From positions 1 through 64,000 of the forward strand of contig QHUS01000057.1 of assembly GCA_003222035.1 (NCBI GenBank): a DNA stretch of 64,000 nt, given 5' to 3'. The position numbers and the translations under genes were made by a program. The stretch comes from Gemmatimonadota bacterium (GTDB lineage Bacteria; Gemmatimonadota; Gemmatimonadetes; Gemmatimonadales; GWC2-71-9). Under the pieces are notes generated by a model. The model ran no database searches and was not told the origin of the DNA. It saw only the letters and a program-made list of their open reading frames with translations. Positions 18,038 through 27,501 of this stretch are shown here, piece by piece (position 1 is the first letter of the stretch; each line of letters opens with the position of its first letter).

Positions 18038-19320
18038 GTCGCTCGGAGGAGCTCTTCGAGCGAGCCAGAGCAGTGCTGCCGGGCGGGGTGAATTCCCCGG
18101 TGCGGGCGTTCCGGGCGGTAGGCGGGACGCCCTTTTTCGTGGCTCGCGCCGCCGGCGCCCAACTCACCGACGTAGATGGACGAACGTACCTCGATTACGT
18201 CGGTTCGTGGGGCCCCTTGATCCTGGGGCACGCGCACCCGGCCGTGCTCGACGCGATCCGCGCGGCGGTGGAGCGCGGGTGGAGCTATGGCACGCCGTGC
18301 GAGCCCGAAGTGGAACTGGCCGAGCACGTGCGGCGCCGGATGCCGGCCGTCGAGATGCTGCGCTGCGTGAGCTCGGGGACCGAAGCGACCATGGCGGCCG
18401 TGCGGCTCGCGCGGGCGGCGACGCGCCGCGACGCGATCCTCAAGTTCGAGGGCTGCTACCACGGTCACGGGGACAGCTTCCTGGTGAAGGCGGGGAGCGG
18501 CGTTGCGACCCTCGGCCTGCCCGATAGCCCGGGCGTGCCCGCGGTACTCGCCGGATTGACCGTCACGCTGCCGTTCAATGACACTCCCGCCGTCGACGCA
18601 TTGTTTCGGCGGCAGGGCGACACGCTGGCCGCGGTGATCGTCGAGCCGTACGTCGGGAATTCCGGGTTCATTGCTCCCGCGCCGGAGTTCCATACCACGC
18701 TGCGCGCGCTGTGCGATCGCCACGGCGCTCTGTTGATCTTCGACGAGGTCATGACCGGATTTCGGGTCGCCGCCGGCGGCGCTCAGGAGCGCCTTCATGT
18801 GCGGCCCGATCTCACCACGCTCGGCAAGATCATCGGAGGCGGAATGCCCGTGGGGGCATACGGTGGTCGCGCGGACCTGATGCGACTGGTCGCGCCCGAG
18901 GGCCCCGTCTACCAGGCGGGCACGCTCTCCGGGAATCCCGTGGCCATGGCGGCCGGTCTGGCCACGCTGCGCGAGACGGAGCGGCCCGGCTTCTACGAGA
19001 CGCTCGAGCGGCGAACCGCGCGGCTCGTGGCGGGTATAGCGAACGCCGCGCGCCGGCACGGCATCGCGGTGACGGCGGGCCACGCGGGCTCGATGTGGGG
19101 GATGTATTTCGCGCGCGGCCCGATCCGCAACTTCGCCGAGGCGAAGGCCGCGGACACCGGCGCGTTCGCTCGTTGGCACCGGGCCGCACTCGCGCGCGGC
19201 GTGTTCCTCGCTCCTTCGGCGTTCGAAGCGGGATTCGTCTCCGGCGCGCACACCGATGCCGACATCGATTTCACCATCACACAACTCGACGCGGCGCTGG
19301 GCGAGGCGCGGGCTCGCTAG
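18034..19320 (+). CDS. hemL: Glutamate-1-semialdehyde 2,1-aminomutase
   Basis: [58 protein letters not shown]. Confidence 0.95.
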   Translation: MSRSEELFERARAVLPGGVNSPVRAFRAVGGTPFFVARAAGAQLTDVDGRTYLDYVGSWGPLILGHAHPAVLDAIRAAVERGWSYGTPCEPEVELAEHVRRRMPAVEMLRCVSSGTEATMAAVRLARAATRRDAILKFEGCYHGHGDSFLVKAGSGVATLGLPDSPGVPAVLAGLTVTLPFNDTPAVDALFRRQGDTLAAVIVEPYVGNSGFIAPAPEFHTTLRALCDRHGALLIFDEVMTGFRVAAGGAQERLHVRPDLTTLGKIIGGGMPVGAYGGRADLMRLVAPEGPVYQAGTLSGNPVAMAAGLATLRETERPGFYETLERRTARLVAGIANAARRHGIAVTAGHAGSMWGMYFARGPIRNFAEAKAADTGAFARWHRAALARGVFLAPSAFEAGFVSGAHTDADIDFTITQLDAALGEARAR

Positions 19321-20542
19321 CGCCGTCACGGTGGCGTGGGCGTGCGGCGGCGCGCGGCCCGCTCCCCCCCTCACGCCGGGCGCCGAGCCCGAGTTGCGCG
19401 TGGGACTGCTCGCCGGCGCGCGCAGCGTCACGCTGGGCGGCGACGGGGGCGGCGAGCTGCTGCTCAGCGACGACTCGAACGGCGAGCCGCTCGGCTCCAT
19501 TCCCGCGGGCACGAGGTGGACGGTCGTCGCCGACACCCCCGGAGTCCGGCTCGTGAAGGCCGACGGCACCCCCGGCGAGCAGCGCGCCGGCATCTCGGCC
19601 GTCAACGTTACCGAGCACCGGTTCGCCATGGCGAACGGACGTCGCTACCGGGGGCGGTTGAGCGTGATTCGCGACGCCGCGGGGCTGACGTTGATCAACC
19701 GGGTACCGGTCGAGAGTTACCTGGCGGGCGTGATCGGCGGCGAAATGGGGGCCCGCCGGCCGGAGGAACGGCAGGCGATGCTCGCGCAGGCGGTGGTCTC
19801 GCGAACCTTCGCCCTCCGGAACCGGGGCCGCTGGGAGCCGCAGGGGTTCGACACGTGGGCGGACGTGCGGGACCAGGTGTACACCGGGATTGCGGGCGAG
19901 ACGCCGGAGGTGTGGAGTGCCCTGCGCGCCACGCGCGGCGAGGTGCTTCGGTACGACGGCCAGATGATCTACGCGTACTTCCATTCGACGTGCGGGTTCT
20001 CGACCGCCGCCGTCGACGAGGCCTTCAAGACGGCCCAGGGCCAGCCCTACTTGCGTCCCGTTTCGGACGCGGCCGGGGGGGGTCACTACTACTGCGAGCT
20101 GTCACCGCGGTTTCGGTGGCGCGAGGAATGGGACAGCGCAAAGCTGCGCGCTATATTGTCGCGGACGCTTCCCGCGATGATGAACGCGGGCGGAGGTGGG
20201 CTCCAACGTATCACCGACGTCGCCGTGACCCGCACGACGCCGTCGGGTCGCGTGGGTGAGCTGCGCATCACGTTCGAGCACGGGGAGGTGCGGGTTCCCG
20301 GTCCGGATGTGCGCGCGGTGTTGCGGCCGCAGCCCGATCAACTCCTCGGGAGCACGGCGTTCCAGGTGGCGGTGACGAAGGAAGCCGGTGAGGTGAGCCG
20401 GCTCGTCGCCTCGGGCGTGGGGTGGGGCCACGGTGTCGGGTTCTGTCAGTGGGGCGCGGTAGGTCGGGCCCGCGCGGGTCAGGACTACCGCAAGATCGTC
20501 ACGACTTACTTTCCGGGGACCAATGTCGAGCGCCTCTACTAG
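19256..20542 (+). CDS. SpoIID/LytB domain protein, putative lipoprotein
   Basis: [60 protein letters not shown]; start uncertain. Confidence 0.88.
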   Translation: MPTSISPSHNSTRRWARRGLASAVTVAWACGGARPAPPLTPGAEPELRVGLLAGARSVTLGGDGGGELLLSDDSNGEPLGSIPAGTRWTVVADTPGVRLVKADGTPGEQRAGISAVNVTEHRFAMANGRRYRGRLSVIRDAAGLTLINRVPVESYLAGVIGGEMGARRPEERQAMLAQAVVSRTFALRNRGRWEPQGFDTWADVRDQVYTGIAGETPEVWSALRATRGEVLRYDGQMIYAYFHSTCGFSTAAVDEAFKTAQGQPYLRPVSDAAGGGHYYCELSPRFRWREEWDSAKLRAILSRTLPAMMNAGGGGLQRITDVAVTRTTPSGRVGELRITFEHGEVRVPGPDVRAVLRPQPDQLLGSTAFQVAVTKEAGEVSRLVASGVGWGHGVGFCQWGAVGRARAGQDYRKIVTTYFPGTNVERLY

Positions 20543-20549
20543 GCAGGCC

Positions 20550-20634
20550 GCTAGCCGGCTAGGCGGTTGGGCGGTTAGGCGGGCCGCGGGTGCCGCACTC
20601 CTGCTAACCGCCTACCCGCCTGCCCGGCTACCCG
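20550..20634. repeat. Inverted octamer array immediately after SpoIID-like stop codon
   Basis: GCTAGCCG GCTAGGCG GTTGGGCG GTTAGGCG (20550-20581) versus GCTAACCG CCTACCCG CCTGCCCG GCTACCCG (20603-20634). Confidence 0.8.
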
Positions 20635-20640
20635 CGCAGG

Positions 20641-21180
20641 GTGTTCTTTCGAGGGACGGTTGCGGGCGGGATGCGGCTCGACTACGGCCTGATCGCGCCG
20701 CGCGTCCGGGTACTCCTAGGGGTGTCGTACTACAGCGCCGATGTCAGCGCCGAGGCGTCGAAGCGGTTCGAGCAAGGGCTCCGAGACGTCGTGATCGACC
20801 CTACCGGTGACGATACGATCCGCCTCGGCCAGGTCACGTGGAGCGACGTGACGGCGGATCTCGACCTGCAGTGGGTGCTGCCCCAGGGGCGCGCCGTCAC
20901 GGTGTATCTGGGGGCCGGCGTGGGGGCGCATATTCGCCATGGCAGTGGGCCCGCGATCGACGGCACCTTCGTCCAGGACGCGCTGAACACCCTCACGCCG
21001 GGCCTGAACGGCACGCTCGGGGCGGAGCTCGGCGCGAAGCGGTGGCGCATCACAGTGGAGGCGCGCGGGGTGCTGGCGAGCGGCATGTCGACGGTTTCCC
21101 TTCGCAGCGGCGTCATGTATCGGTGGGCGGGGATGAGGCAGGGGGCAGGGGCGGGAGGGGGAGGAGGAAGGCCGAAGTGA
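20641..21180 (+). CDS. Putative outer-membrane beta-barrel protein
   Basis: Alternating amphipathic strands (VTVYLGAGVGAHIRHG, WRITVEARGVLAS); apparent signal peptide lies in another frame upstream. Confidence 0.5.
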   Translation: MFFRGTVAGGMRLDYGLIAPRVRVLLGVSYYSADVSAEASKRFEQGLRDVVIDPTGDDTIRLGQVTWSDVTADLDLQWVLPQGRAVTVYLGAGVGAHIRHGSGPAIDGTFVQDALNTLTPGLNGTLGAELGAKRWRITVEARGVLASGMSTVSLRSGVMYRWAGMRQGAGAGGGGGRPK

Positions 21181-22184
21181 GCGATCCCGTACGCGTCGCG
21201 GTGATCGGGGCGGGTGCCATCGCGCAGGTGGCCCACCTTCCGGTGTTGCGGCGGCTCCCCGGTGTCGAAGTCGCGGCGATCTGCGACTCGGACATCAGCA
21301 AGGCCCAGGCACTCGCGGCGCGCTTCGACGTGAAGGAGACGTTCGACGACATCGAAGAGGTGCTCAAGTACTCGCATCCCACCGCCGTCGCCATCTGTAC
21401 GCCCAACCACCTCCACGAGATCCACGTCGTCTCCGCGCTCGCGGCCGGCGCGCACGTGCTGTGCGAACGCCCGCTGGCGCTCACGCAGGCCGGGATCGAG
21501 CGCGTGCTTCAGGCGAGCGAGAAGTACTCCCGTCGGGTCATGGTCGGGATGAACCACCGGTTCCGCTCCGACGTCCAGGCTGTGCGTGGGTTCCTCGCCG
21601 GCGGCGACATCGGCGTCCTGCAGGCGATCCGGTGCGGCTGGTACACCTTTCAGCCGAGCCGCGGCATCGCCGCCTGGCGGCTGCGACGTCAGGAAGCCGG
21701 TGGCGGCGCGTTCCTCGACCTCGGCCTTCAGCTCCTGGATTTGGGTCTCTGGCTCGCCGGGTGGCCGGCCGCGAAGCGCGTCGCGGCGCACATCATGGGC
21801 CCCGGGAAGGAGCACGTGGAAGACTTGGCCACCGCGCTCGTGGTCTGCGCAAACGGCGTGTCGCTCTCCATCGACGTGAGTTGGCGCCACATGGGCGAGG
21901 CGGAGCGCTTCTGGTTCGATCTCGTAGGGACGAAGGGCTCGGCGAGCGTGCATCCGTTGCGCGTATTCAAGGAGCAGCACGGCAGCGTGACCGACGTGAC
22001 ACCCAGGGGTGCGAGCGGGCGTGAGACGCCATTCGCCCAATCGTACCGCGCCGAATGGACCTACTTCCTCGCCGTGATGCGGGGCGACGTGAATGCTCCG
22101 CCACCGCGCGACCAACTCGCATTGCACCGCGTGCTGGAAGCCGTATACCGCTCGGCCGACGAAGGGCGCGACGTGCTCTTGTGA
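21177..22184 (+). CDS. Gfo/Idh/MocA family oxidoreductase
   Basis: VAVIGAGAIAQVAHLPVLRRLPGVEVAAICD, CTPNHLHEIHVVSALAAGAHVLCERPLAL. Confidence 0.93.
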   Translation: MSDPVRVAVIGAGAIAQVAHLPVLRRLPGVEVAAICDSDISKAQALAARFDVKETFDDIEEVLKYSHPTAVAICTPNHLHEIHVVSALAAGAHVLCERPLALTQAGIERVLQASEKYSRRVMVGMNHRFRSDVQAVRGFLAGGDIGVLQAIRCGWYTFQPSRGIAAWRLRRQEAGGGAFLDLGLQLLDLGLWLAGWPAAKRVAAHIMGPGKEHVEDLATALVVCANGVSLSIDVSWRHMGEAERFWFDLVGTKGSASVHPLRVFKEQHGSVTDVTPRGASGRETPFAQSYRAEWTYFLAVMRGDVNAPPPRDQLALHRVLEAVYRSADEGRDVLL

Positions 22185-23710
22185 TGCTCGTCGCACTCGG
22201 CGCCCTGCTGCTCGCCGCCAGCTATCCGCCGTTCCATCTCCCGTTCCTCAGCTTCGTGGCGATCGCGCCGGCGGTGGTATTGCTCCGCCGGCTGGAACTG
22301 CGCCAGGACACGCGCGGCGCGTTGCGTTGGGGATTCTGGTACGGGTTCGTGACGCAGGGCGCCGTGCTGTATTGGCTCGTGGTCGCCCTGTGGCACTTCA
22401 CGCCCTTTTCGGCGCTCGGGTACCTCGCAACGATCGCGCTATTCGGCCTGTGGCACGCGCTGCTCTTCTGGCTCGTGGTCCGCGTACGCCTGCGCTTCCC
22501 GGTGCTGCCGCTGTGGGTCGCCCTTCCGGTGGCCTGGACGGCGGTCGAATGGGCGGTGGGGCACCAGGGCGACATCCGGTTCCCCTGGCTCGGGCTCGGC
22601 ACCTCGCTCGCCGACGCCCCGGTGCTGGTCCAGTGGGCCGATATCGCTGGCGCGCGTGGGGTGACGCTCTGGCTGGGTTGGTGCAATGTCATGCTCGTAG
22701 AAGCGGCGGACAGTCGGGCGGTGGGACAGTCCGGCATCGTGCGGCGATTCGCGCTCGTGCTCGCGACGATCGTCGCGGCCTGGGGCTACGGCGCGTGGCG
22801 CATCCGGACGCTCCCGCTGCGCGAGCTGGGGACCGTCGGCCTCATTCAGCCGAACGAAGGCTTCCGGGAGAAATGGGATCCTCGTCACGCCGATAGCGTC
22901 GTGGCGAAGCTGGTGACCATGTCGCGCGACCTGGAGGCGCGCGGCCCGTTGGATCTCATGATCTGGCCCGAGGCCGCAATCCCCGGTTATCTGCGACCGG
23001 CGTGGGATTCCGCGGTTGCTCGTTCTGCGCGCGAGAGCCGCACGCCGATTCTCACGGGCGGCATTTACGCCGAGGATCGTCCCGATGGATCGTACGAATA
23101 CTTCAACGCGGCGTTTTACTTCGATTCCTCCGGCGCGTGGCGTCGCTATCCGGTCTACGAGAAGCGCTACCTGGTGCCGGTCGTCGAGCGCGTGCCGTTC
23201 GTTCCAGCGCGGCTGATGCAGGGCGTGCCGGGGATCGGGCATTGGTCCGGCGGATTCGGTCGCGGCAGGAGCCTGCCCCTTTACCCCAGCACGCTCGGCC
23301 GCTTCGGTGTCGCGATCTGCTACGAGTCCGCCTTCGAAGAGCTGGCCCGGGCGTACCGGCGCGCCGGCGCCGATTTCCTCGTGAACATCACGAACGACGC
23401 GTGGTACGGGCGCACCGCCGGGCCATACCAGCACGTGTCCCACCTCGTCCTGCGCGCGATCGAGACGCGGATGGGCATCGCACGCGCCGCCAACGACGGG
23501 ATTTCCGAGGTGGTCGATCCGCTCGGGCACTCCGCTGCGGAGACTGGCCTGGAGCGGGAGGCGACGGTCTCGGCCCGCCTGCGAACCAGCGATGTCGTCC
23601 CGCTGTACACGCGGCTCGGCGACTGGGTGGGGACGCTGGTGGTGCTCACCACCCTGGGGTTCGCCGGCCTACTGTTGGTGGACAAATGGCGATCACGACA
23701 CCTGTCATGA
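22184..23710 (+). CDS. lnt: Apolipoprotein N-acyltransferase
   Basis: Hydrophobic N-half; IQPNEGFREKWD, LMIWPEAAIPGYL, YEKRYLVPVVERVPF, GVAICYESAF, NITNDAWYGRTAGPYQH. Confidence 0.94.
   Translation: MLVALGALLLAASYPPFHLPFLSFVAIAPAVVLLRRLELRQDTRGALRWGFWYGFVTQGAVLYWLVVALWHFTPFSALGYLATIALFGLWHALLFWLVVRVRLRFPVLPLWVALPVAWTAVEWAVGHQGDIRFPWLGLGTSLADAPVLVQWADIAGARGVTLWLGWCNVMLVEAADSRAVGQSGIVRRFALVLATIVAAWGYGAWRIRTLPLRELGTVGLIQPNEGFREKWDPRHADSVVAKLVTMSRDLEARGPLDLMIWPEAAIPGYLRPAWDSAVARSARESRTPILTGGIYAEDRPDGSYEYFNAAFYFDSSGAWRRYPVYEKRYLVPVVERVPFVPARLMQGVPGIGHWSGGFGRGRSLPLYPSTLGRFGVAICYESAFEELARAYRRAGADFLVNITNDAWYGRTAGPYQHVSHLVLRAIETRMGIARAANDGISEVVDPLGHSAAETGLEREATVSARLRTSDVVPLYTRLGDWVGTLVVLTTLGFAGLLLVDKWRSRHLS
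22708..22731. repeat. Octamer repeat GGACAGTC GGGCGGTG GGACAGTC inside lnt
   Basis: Direct reading; encodes ADSRAVGQSG loop. Confidence 0.5.
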
Positions 23711-23720
23711 AGGCGGTGCA

Positions 23721-25709
23721 GTGAGGATCGGGATCGACGTCGGCGGAACCTTCACCGATCTCGTCGCCGTCGCCGAGGACGGGTCGATCGCGGTTCGGAA
23801 GGTCGTGACGACGCCGGACGATCCGTCAATCGGCATGTTCCGGGCGCTGGATGCCCTCGCTCCCTCGTCCCCCGTCCCCCCCGCCATCGATTTGCTGGTG
23901 CACGGTACCACAATCGCGACCAACGCCCTACTGGAACGGCGCGGCGCACGCGTGGTGCTCATCACCACCCGCGGTTTCGAAGACCTGCTGTGGCTGCGAC
24001 GCCAGGACCGCGCGGCGCTGTACGACCTCGCCCGCGATCATCCGCCGCCGCTCGTGGCCCGGTCCGACGTCGTGGGCGTCGCGGAGCGCATGGGACCGGC
24101 GGGTGTGCTCGAGCCGCTCGGCGACGCTGAGGTCGCCCGTGTGGTCACCGTGGTCCACGCGCTCGCACCAGAGGCGGTCGCGGTCGCGCTCCTGTTCGCC
24201 TTCCGCCACCCTGAGCACGAGCGGCGGCTCGCGGCGGCACTACGCGCTGCCCTCCCGGACATTCCAGTCGCCGCGAGCCACGAAGTCCTGCCGCTGTTCC
24301 GCGAGTTCGAGCGCACCAGCACGACGACCGTCGAAGCGTACCTGCGCCCCAAGGTCTCCGCCTATTTGGGCCGACTCGAGCGTGCGGCCCGAGCCCGGGA
24401 GGTCTCGACGTTGCGGGTGATGACGTCGAGCGGAGGTACGCTCCCGCCCGCAACGGCGGCCGCCCGCGCAGCGTCGCTCGCGTTGTCGGGCCCGGCAGGA
24501 GGCGTCGTCGGTGCGCGGCTCGTCGGGGTGGCCGTAGGCGTGTCGGACCTCCTCACGCTCGACATGGGTGGGACGAGCGCCGACGCGAGCCTTGTCTCGG
24601 GCGGCGCGCCGCTGGCCGACGGGGGCGCCGCCGTGGCCGGCGTCCCCCTCGCCCTGCCCGCGGTCTTGATCGAGACCGTGAGCGCCGGGGGCGGGAGCAT
24701 CGCACATCTGGACGAGGGTGGCGCGCTCAAGGTGGGGCCGGAAAGCGCCGGAGCGGATCCCGGCCCGGCGTGCTACGGCCGCGGCGGCGAGCGGCCGACC
24801 GTCACCGACGCCTGCCTGGCGCTGCGCTGGCTCGACCCGCAGCATCCCCTCGCGGACACGGTGCGGCTCGATCGCGCGGCCGCGGAGCGCGCCCTGTGCT
24901 CGCTTTCGAATGAGCTGGCGGCGACCGATCCGGCCGCCATCGCCACCGGTATCGTCGCGGTCGCCGGCGCCGTGATGGCGCGGGCGCTCAAGCGGGTCAG
25001 CGTGGCGCGCGGGCTCGATCCCCGGCAGATGGCCCTGCTGCCGTTCGGTGGCGCCGGGGGGCTGTTTGGATGCGCCCTCGCCGACGCGCTCGGCATGCGC
25101 TCCATCGTCATCCCACCGCATCCGGGTGTCCTCTCGGCGCTGGGGCTCGGCTCCGCCGCCGAGCGAGTGGATGTGCTCGCGTCGTGCCACCGTTCGCTCG
25201 ACGGGATGAAACCGGCGGAGCTCGGAGGCCTGTTCGCGCCGCTCCTCGAAGAAGGGGGCCGCCAGCTGCCCGGAGCGGGAGTGGTTTTGCTGCGGTACGC
25301 CGATTGTCGGTTTGCCGGGCAAGGCTACGAGGTGACGGTGCGCGTCACGGATGACCACCCGCGACGCATTCGCGATGCCTTCCTGGCCGAGCATCGGACG
25401 CGGTTCGGCCACGCCACGAGCGACCATACGGTCGAGCTCGTGAACCTGCGCGTGGTCGCCCTACGCGAGGGTCCCATGCCACGCTTTTCCGGTCTGCGGC
25501 GCGTGGTGCAACGGCCCGGCGCGAGTCGTCCCATCGCCGTGCGAGGCAACCGCGTCAGCGCGGCGGTCTGGGCACTCGACGAGCTCGCTCCCGGACTTAC
25601 CATCGCGGGACCGGCAATCCTCGCGGGGCGTGACGCGACCGCGCTGGTCGAGCCGGGGTGGCGTGGTACGACGCATCCGTCCGGAGCCGTACTGCTGGAG
25701 CGCCTATGA
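23721..25709 (+). CDS. hyuA: Hydantoinase/oxoprolinase family, A subunit
   Basis: RIGIDVGGTFTDLV, HGTTIATNALLERRGARV, LDMGGTSADASLV. Confidence 0.93.
   Translation: MRIGIDVGGTFTDLVAVAEDGSIAVRKVVTTPDDPSIGMFRALDALAPSSPVPPAIDLLVHGTTIATNALLERRGARVVLITTRGFEDLLWLRRQDRAALYDLARDHPPPLVARSDVVGVAERMGPAGVLEPLGDAEVARVVTVVHALAPEAVAVALLFAFRHPEHERRLAAALRAALPDIPVAASHEVLPLFREFERTSTTTVEAYLRPKVSAYLGRLERAARAREVSTLRVMTSSGGTLPPATAAARAASLALSGPAGGVVGARLVGVAVGVSDLLTLDMGGTSADASLVSGGAPLADGGAAVAGVPLALPAVLIETVSAGGGSIAHLDEGGALKVGPESAGADPGPACYGRGGERPTVTDACLALRWLDPQHPLADTVRLDRAAAERALCSLSNELAATDPAAIATGIVAVAGAVMARALKRVSVARGLDPRQMALLPFGGAGGLFGCALADALGMRSIVIPPHPGVLSALGLGSAAERVDVLASCHRSLDGMKPAELGGLFAPLLEEGGRQLPGAGVVLLRYADCRFAGQGYEVTVRVTDDHPRRIRDAFLAEHRTRFGHATSDHTVELVNLRVVALREGPMPRFSGLRRVVQRPGASRPIAVRGNRVSAAVWALDELAPGLTIAGPAILAGRDATALVEPGWRGTTHPSGAVLLERL
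23858..23882. repeat. Heptamer array CGCTCCC TCGTCCC CCGTCCC CCCC inside hyuA
   Basis: Direct reading; reverse complement GGGACGG GGGACGA GGGAGCG. Confidence 0.6.
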
Positions 25710-27148
25710 GCCTCGACGCTGTGGGTCTGGAAGTCATGGGCCACGCATTCGCCTCGATCGCCGAGGAGATGGGCCTGGTGCTCATTCATTCGGCCGTGTC
25801 GCCCAACATCCGTGAACGCCGTGACTGCTCGGCGGCGCTGTTCGACGCGGCCGGCGAGATGATCGCCCAGGCGGCGCACATTCCCGTACATCTCGGTGCC
25901 ATGCACGAATCTGTCGCCGCCGTCCGTGCCCTCTCACCCGCACCGGGCGACCTCTTCATCCTCAACGATCCCTACACCGGTGGCTCGCACCTCCCCGACA
26001 TCACGCTCGTCGGCGCCGTCGAGGTGGACGGGGGCTTGGGCGGTTACAGCGTGGTCCGCGCGCACCACTCGGACGTGGGCGGGATGCAGGCGGGGAGCAT
26101 GCCGGCCGGGGCGCGCGAGATCTTCGCCGAGGGCGTGATCGTGCCGCCGCTACGGCTCACGCCCGAGGTCGAGCGGTTCTTCCTCGCCAACGTGCGCACC
26201 CCGGACGCGCGGCGCGCGGATCTCGGAGCGCAGCGGGCGGCCGTGGTGCGTGGCGCGGAGGGCCTCCGAGCCCTGGTCGCCCGACACGGCTGGGCGGCGG
26301 TGCGCGCCGCCGCGGCGGACCTCCTCGACTACGCCGAACGCCGCACTCGAGACGCCCTGGCGCGGAATCCCGCGAGCGGTCTCACCGCAACCGACTGGCT
26401 CGAGGGAGACGGCGTGGACGACGTCGATCTCGCCATCAGGGTGCGCGTCGACATCGCGGAGGGCGTGTTCCACGTCGACTTCGAGGGTACGGCACCGGCG
26501 GCGCGCGGGAACGTCAACTGTCCGCTGGCCGTCGCGCGCTCGGCAGCGCTCTTCGTGGTGCGAACGCTCCTCCCCGAGGACGTCCCGACAAACGGCGGCG
26601 TGCAGCGCGCGGTGCGTGTCACCGCACCCCCGGGCTGCCTCGTCAATGCCCGGTTCCCGAGCGCGGTCGCCGCCGGGAACGTCGAAACGTCGCAGCGCAT
26701 CGTGGACACGGTGTTCCTCGCGCTTGCCGCGGGTGGGCTGGCGGTCCCGGCGCAGGGGCAGGGCACGATGAACAACGTGACGTTCGGGGGGGGGGCGGGG
26801 GCGACGGGGGGGACGGGGGAATGGACGTACTATGAGACGATCGGGGGCGGCCAGGGGGCGAGGCGGGGCGCGCGCAGCGGCGGGACGGGGCGATGGTCGG
26901 GTGGCGCCGGCGTGATCCGCGAATTCGAGGCGCTGGCGTCGATCGACGCCAGTATTCTGGCCGAGCGGCGGCGGCACGCTCCGCGCGGCGCCGGCGGCGC
27001 ACGCGACGGCGCGCCGGGCGCGACGCTGTTGAACGGGGTCCCGCTCGCGTCCAAGGTGCGGACGCCGCTCGTCGCCGGAGACGTTCTGCGGATCGAGACC
27101 CCGGGAGGTGGAGGCTGGGGCGAACCCGAACACGGAGGGGGAAGATGA
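25706..27148 (+). CDS. hyuB: Hydantoinase B/oxoprolinase family, B subunit
   Basis: [58 protein letters not shown]. Confidence 0.93.
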   Translation: MSLDAVGLEVMGHAFASIAEEMGLVLIHSAVSPNIRERRDCSAALFDAAGEMIAQAAHIPVHLGAMHESVAAVRALSPAPGDLFILNDPYTGGSHLPDITLVGAVEVDGGLGGYSVVRAHHSDVGGMQAGSMPAGAREIFAEGVIVPPLRLTPEVERFFLANVRTPDARRADLGAQRAAVVRGAEGLRALVARHGWAAVRAAAADLLDYAERRTRDALARNPASGLTATDWLEGDGVDDVDLAIRVRVDIAEGVFHVDFEGTAPAARGNVNCPLAVARSAALFVVRTLLPEDVPTNGGVQRAVRVTAPPGCLVNARFPSAVAAGNVETSQRIVDTVFLALAAGGLAVPAQGQGTMNNVTFGGGAGATGGTGEWTYYETIGGGQGARRGARSGGTGRWSGGAGVIREFEALASIDASILAERRRHAPRGAGGARDGAPGATLLNGVPLASKVRTPLVAGDVLRIETPGGGGWGEPEHGGGR

Positions 27149-27501
27149 CGTGGTTGCTGGTGGCGCTCATCGGCTTGGTGGCGGGCGTGGTGTCCGGGTT
27201 GTTCGGCGTGGGTGGAGCGGTCGTGATCGTTCCGGCGCTCGTGTTGCTGGCAAAGCTGCCGCAACACGTGGCGAACGGCACGTCGCTCGCGTCGCTCCTC
27301 CTGCCGGTCGGCCTCCTGGGCGCGCTCGAGTACTACAGGCGGGGACAGATCAACATCGCCTACGCCGCCATCATCGCGGTGGGGTTGTTCGTCGGGGCGT
27401 TCCTGGGGGCGCGGCTCGCGGGGGGGATGTCCGATATCACGCTGCGGCGGACGTTCGGCGGATTCCTGCTGCTGGTCGCCGGCAAGCTGCTGTTCAGTTA
27501 G
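27145..27501 (+). CDS. Half-length TauE/SafE-type membrane protein
   Basis: GLVAGVVSGLFGVGGAVVIVPALVLLAKLPQHVANGTSL; only 118 aa. Confidence 0.8.
   Translation: MTWLLVALIGLVAGVVSGLFGVGGAVVIVPALVLLAKLPQHVANGTSLASLLLPVGLLGALEYYRRGQINIAYAAIIAVGLFVGAFLGARLAGGMSDITLRRTFGGFLLLVAGKLLFS

Noticed and set aside
18007-19629. 540-aa minus-strand ORF
   Set aside because: Antisense to hemL; high-GC artefact.
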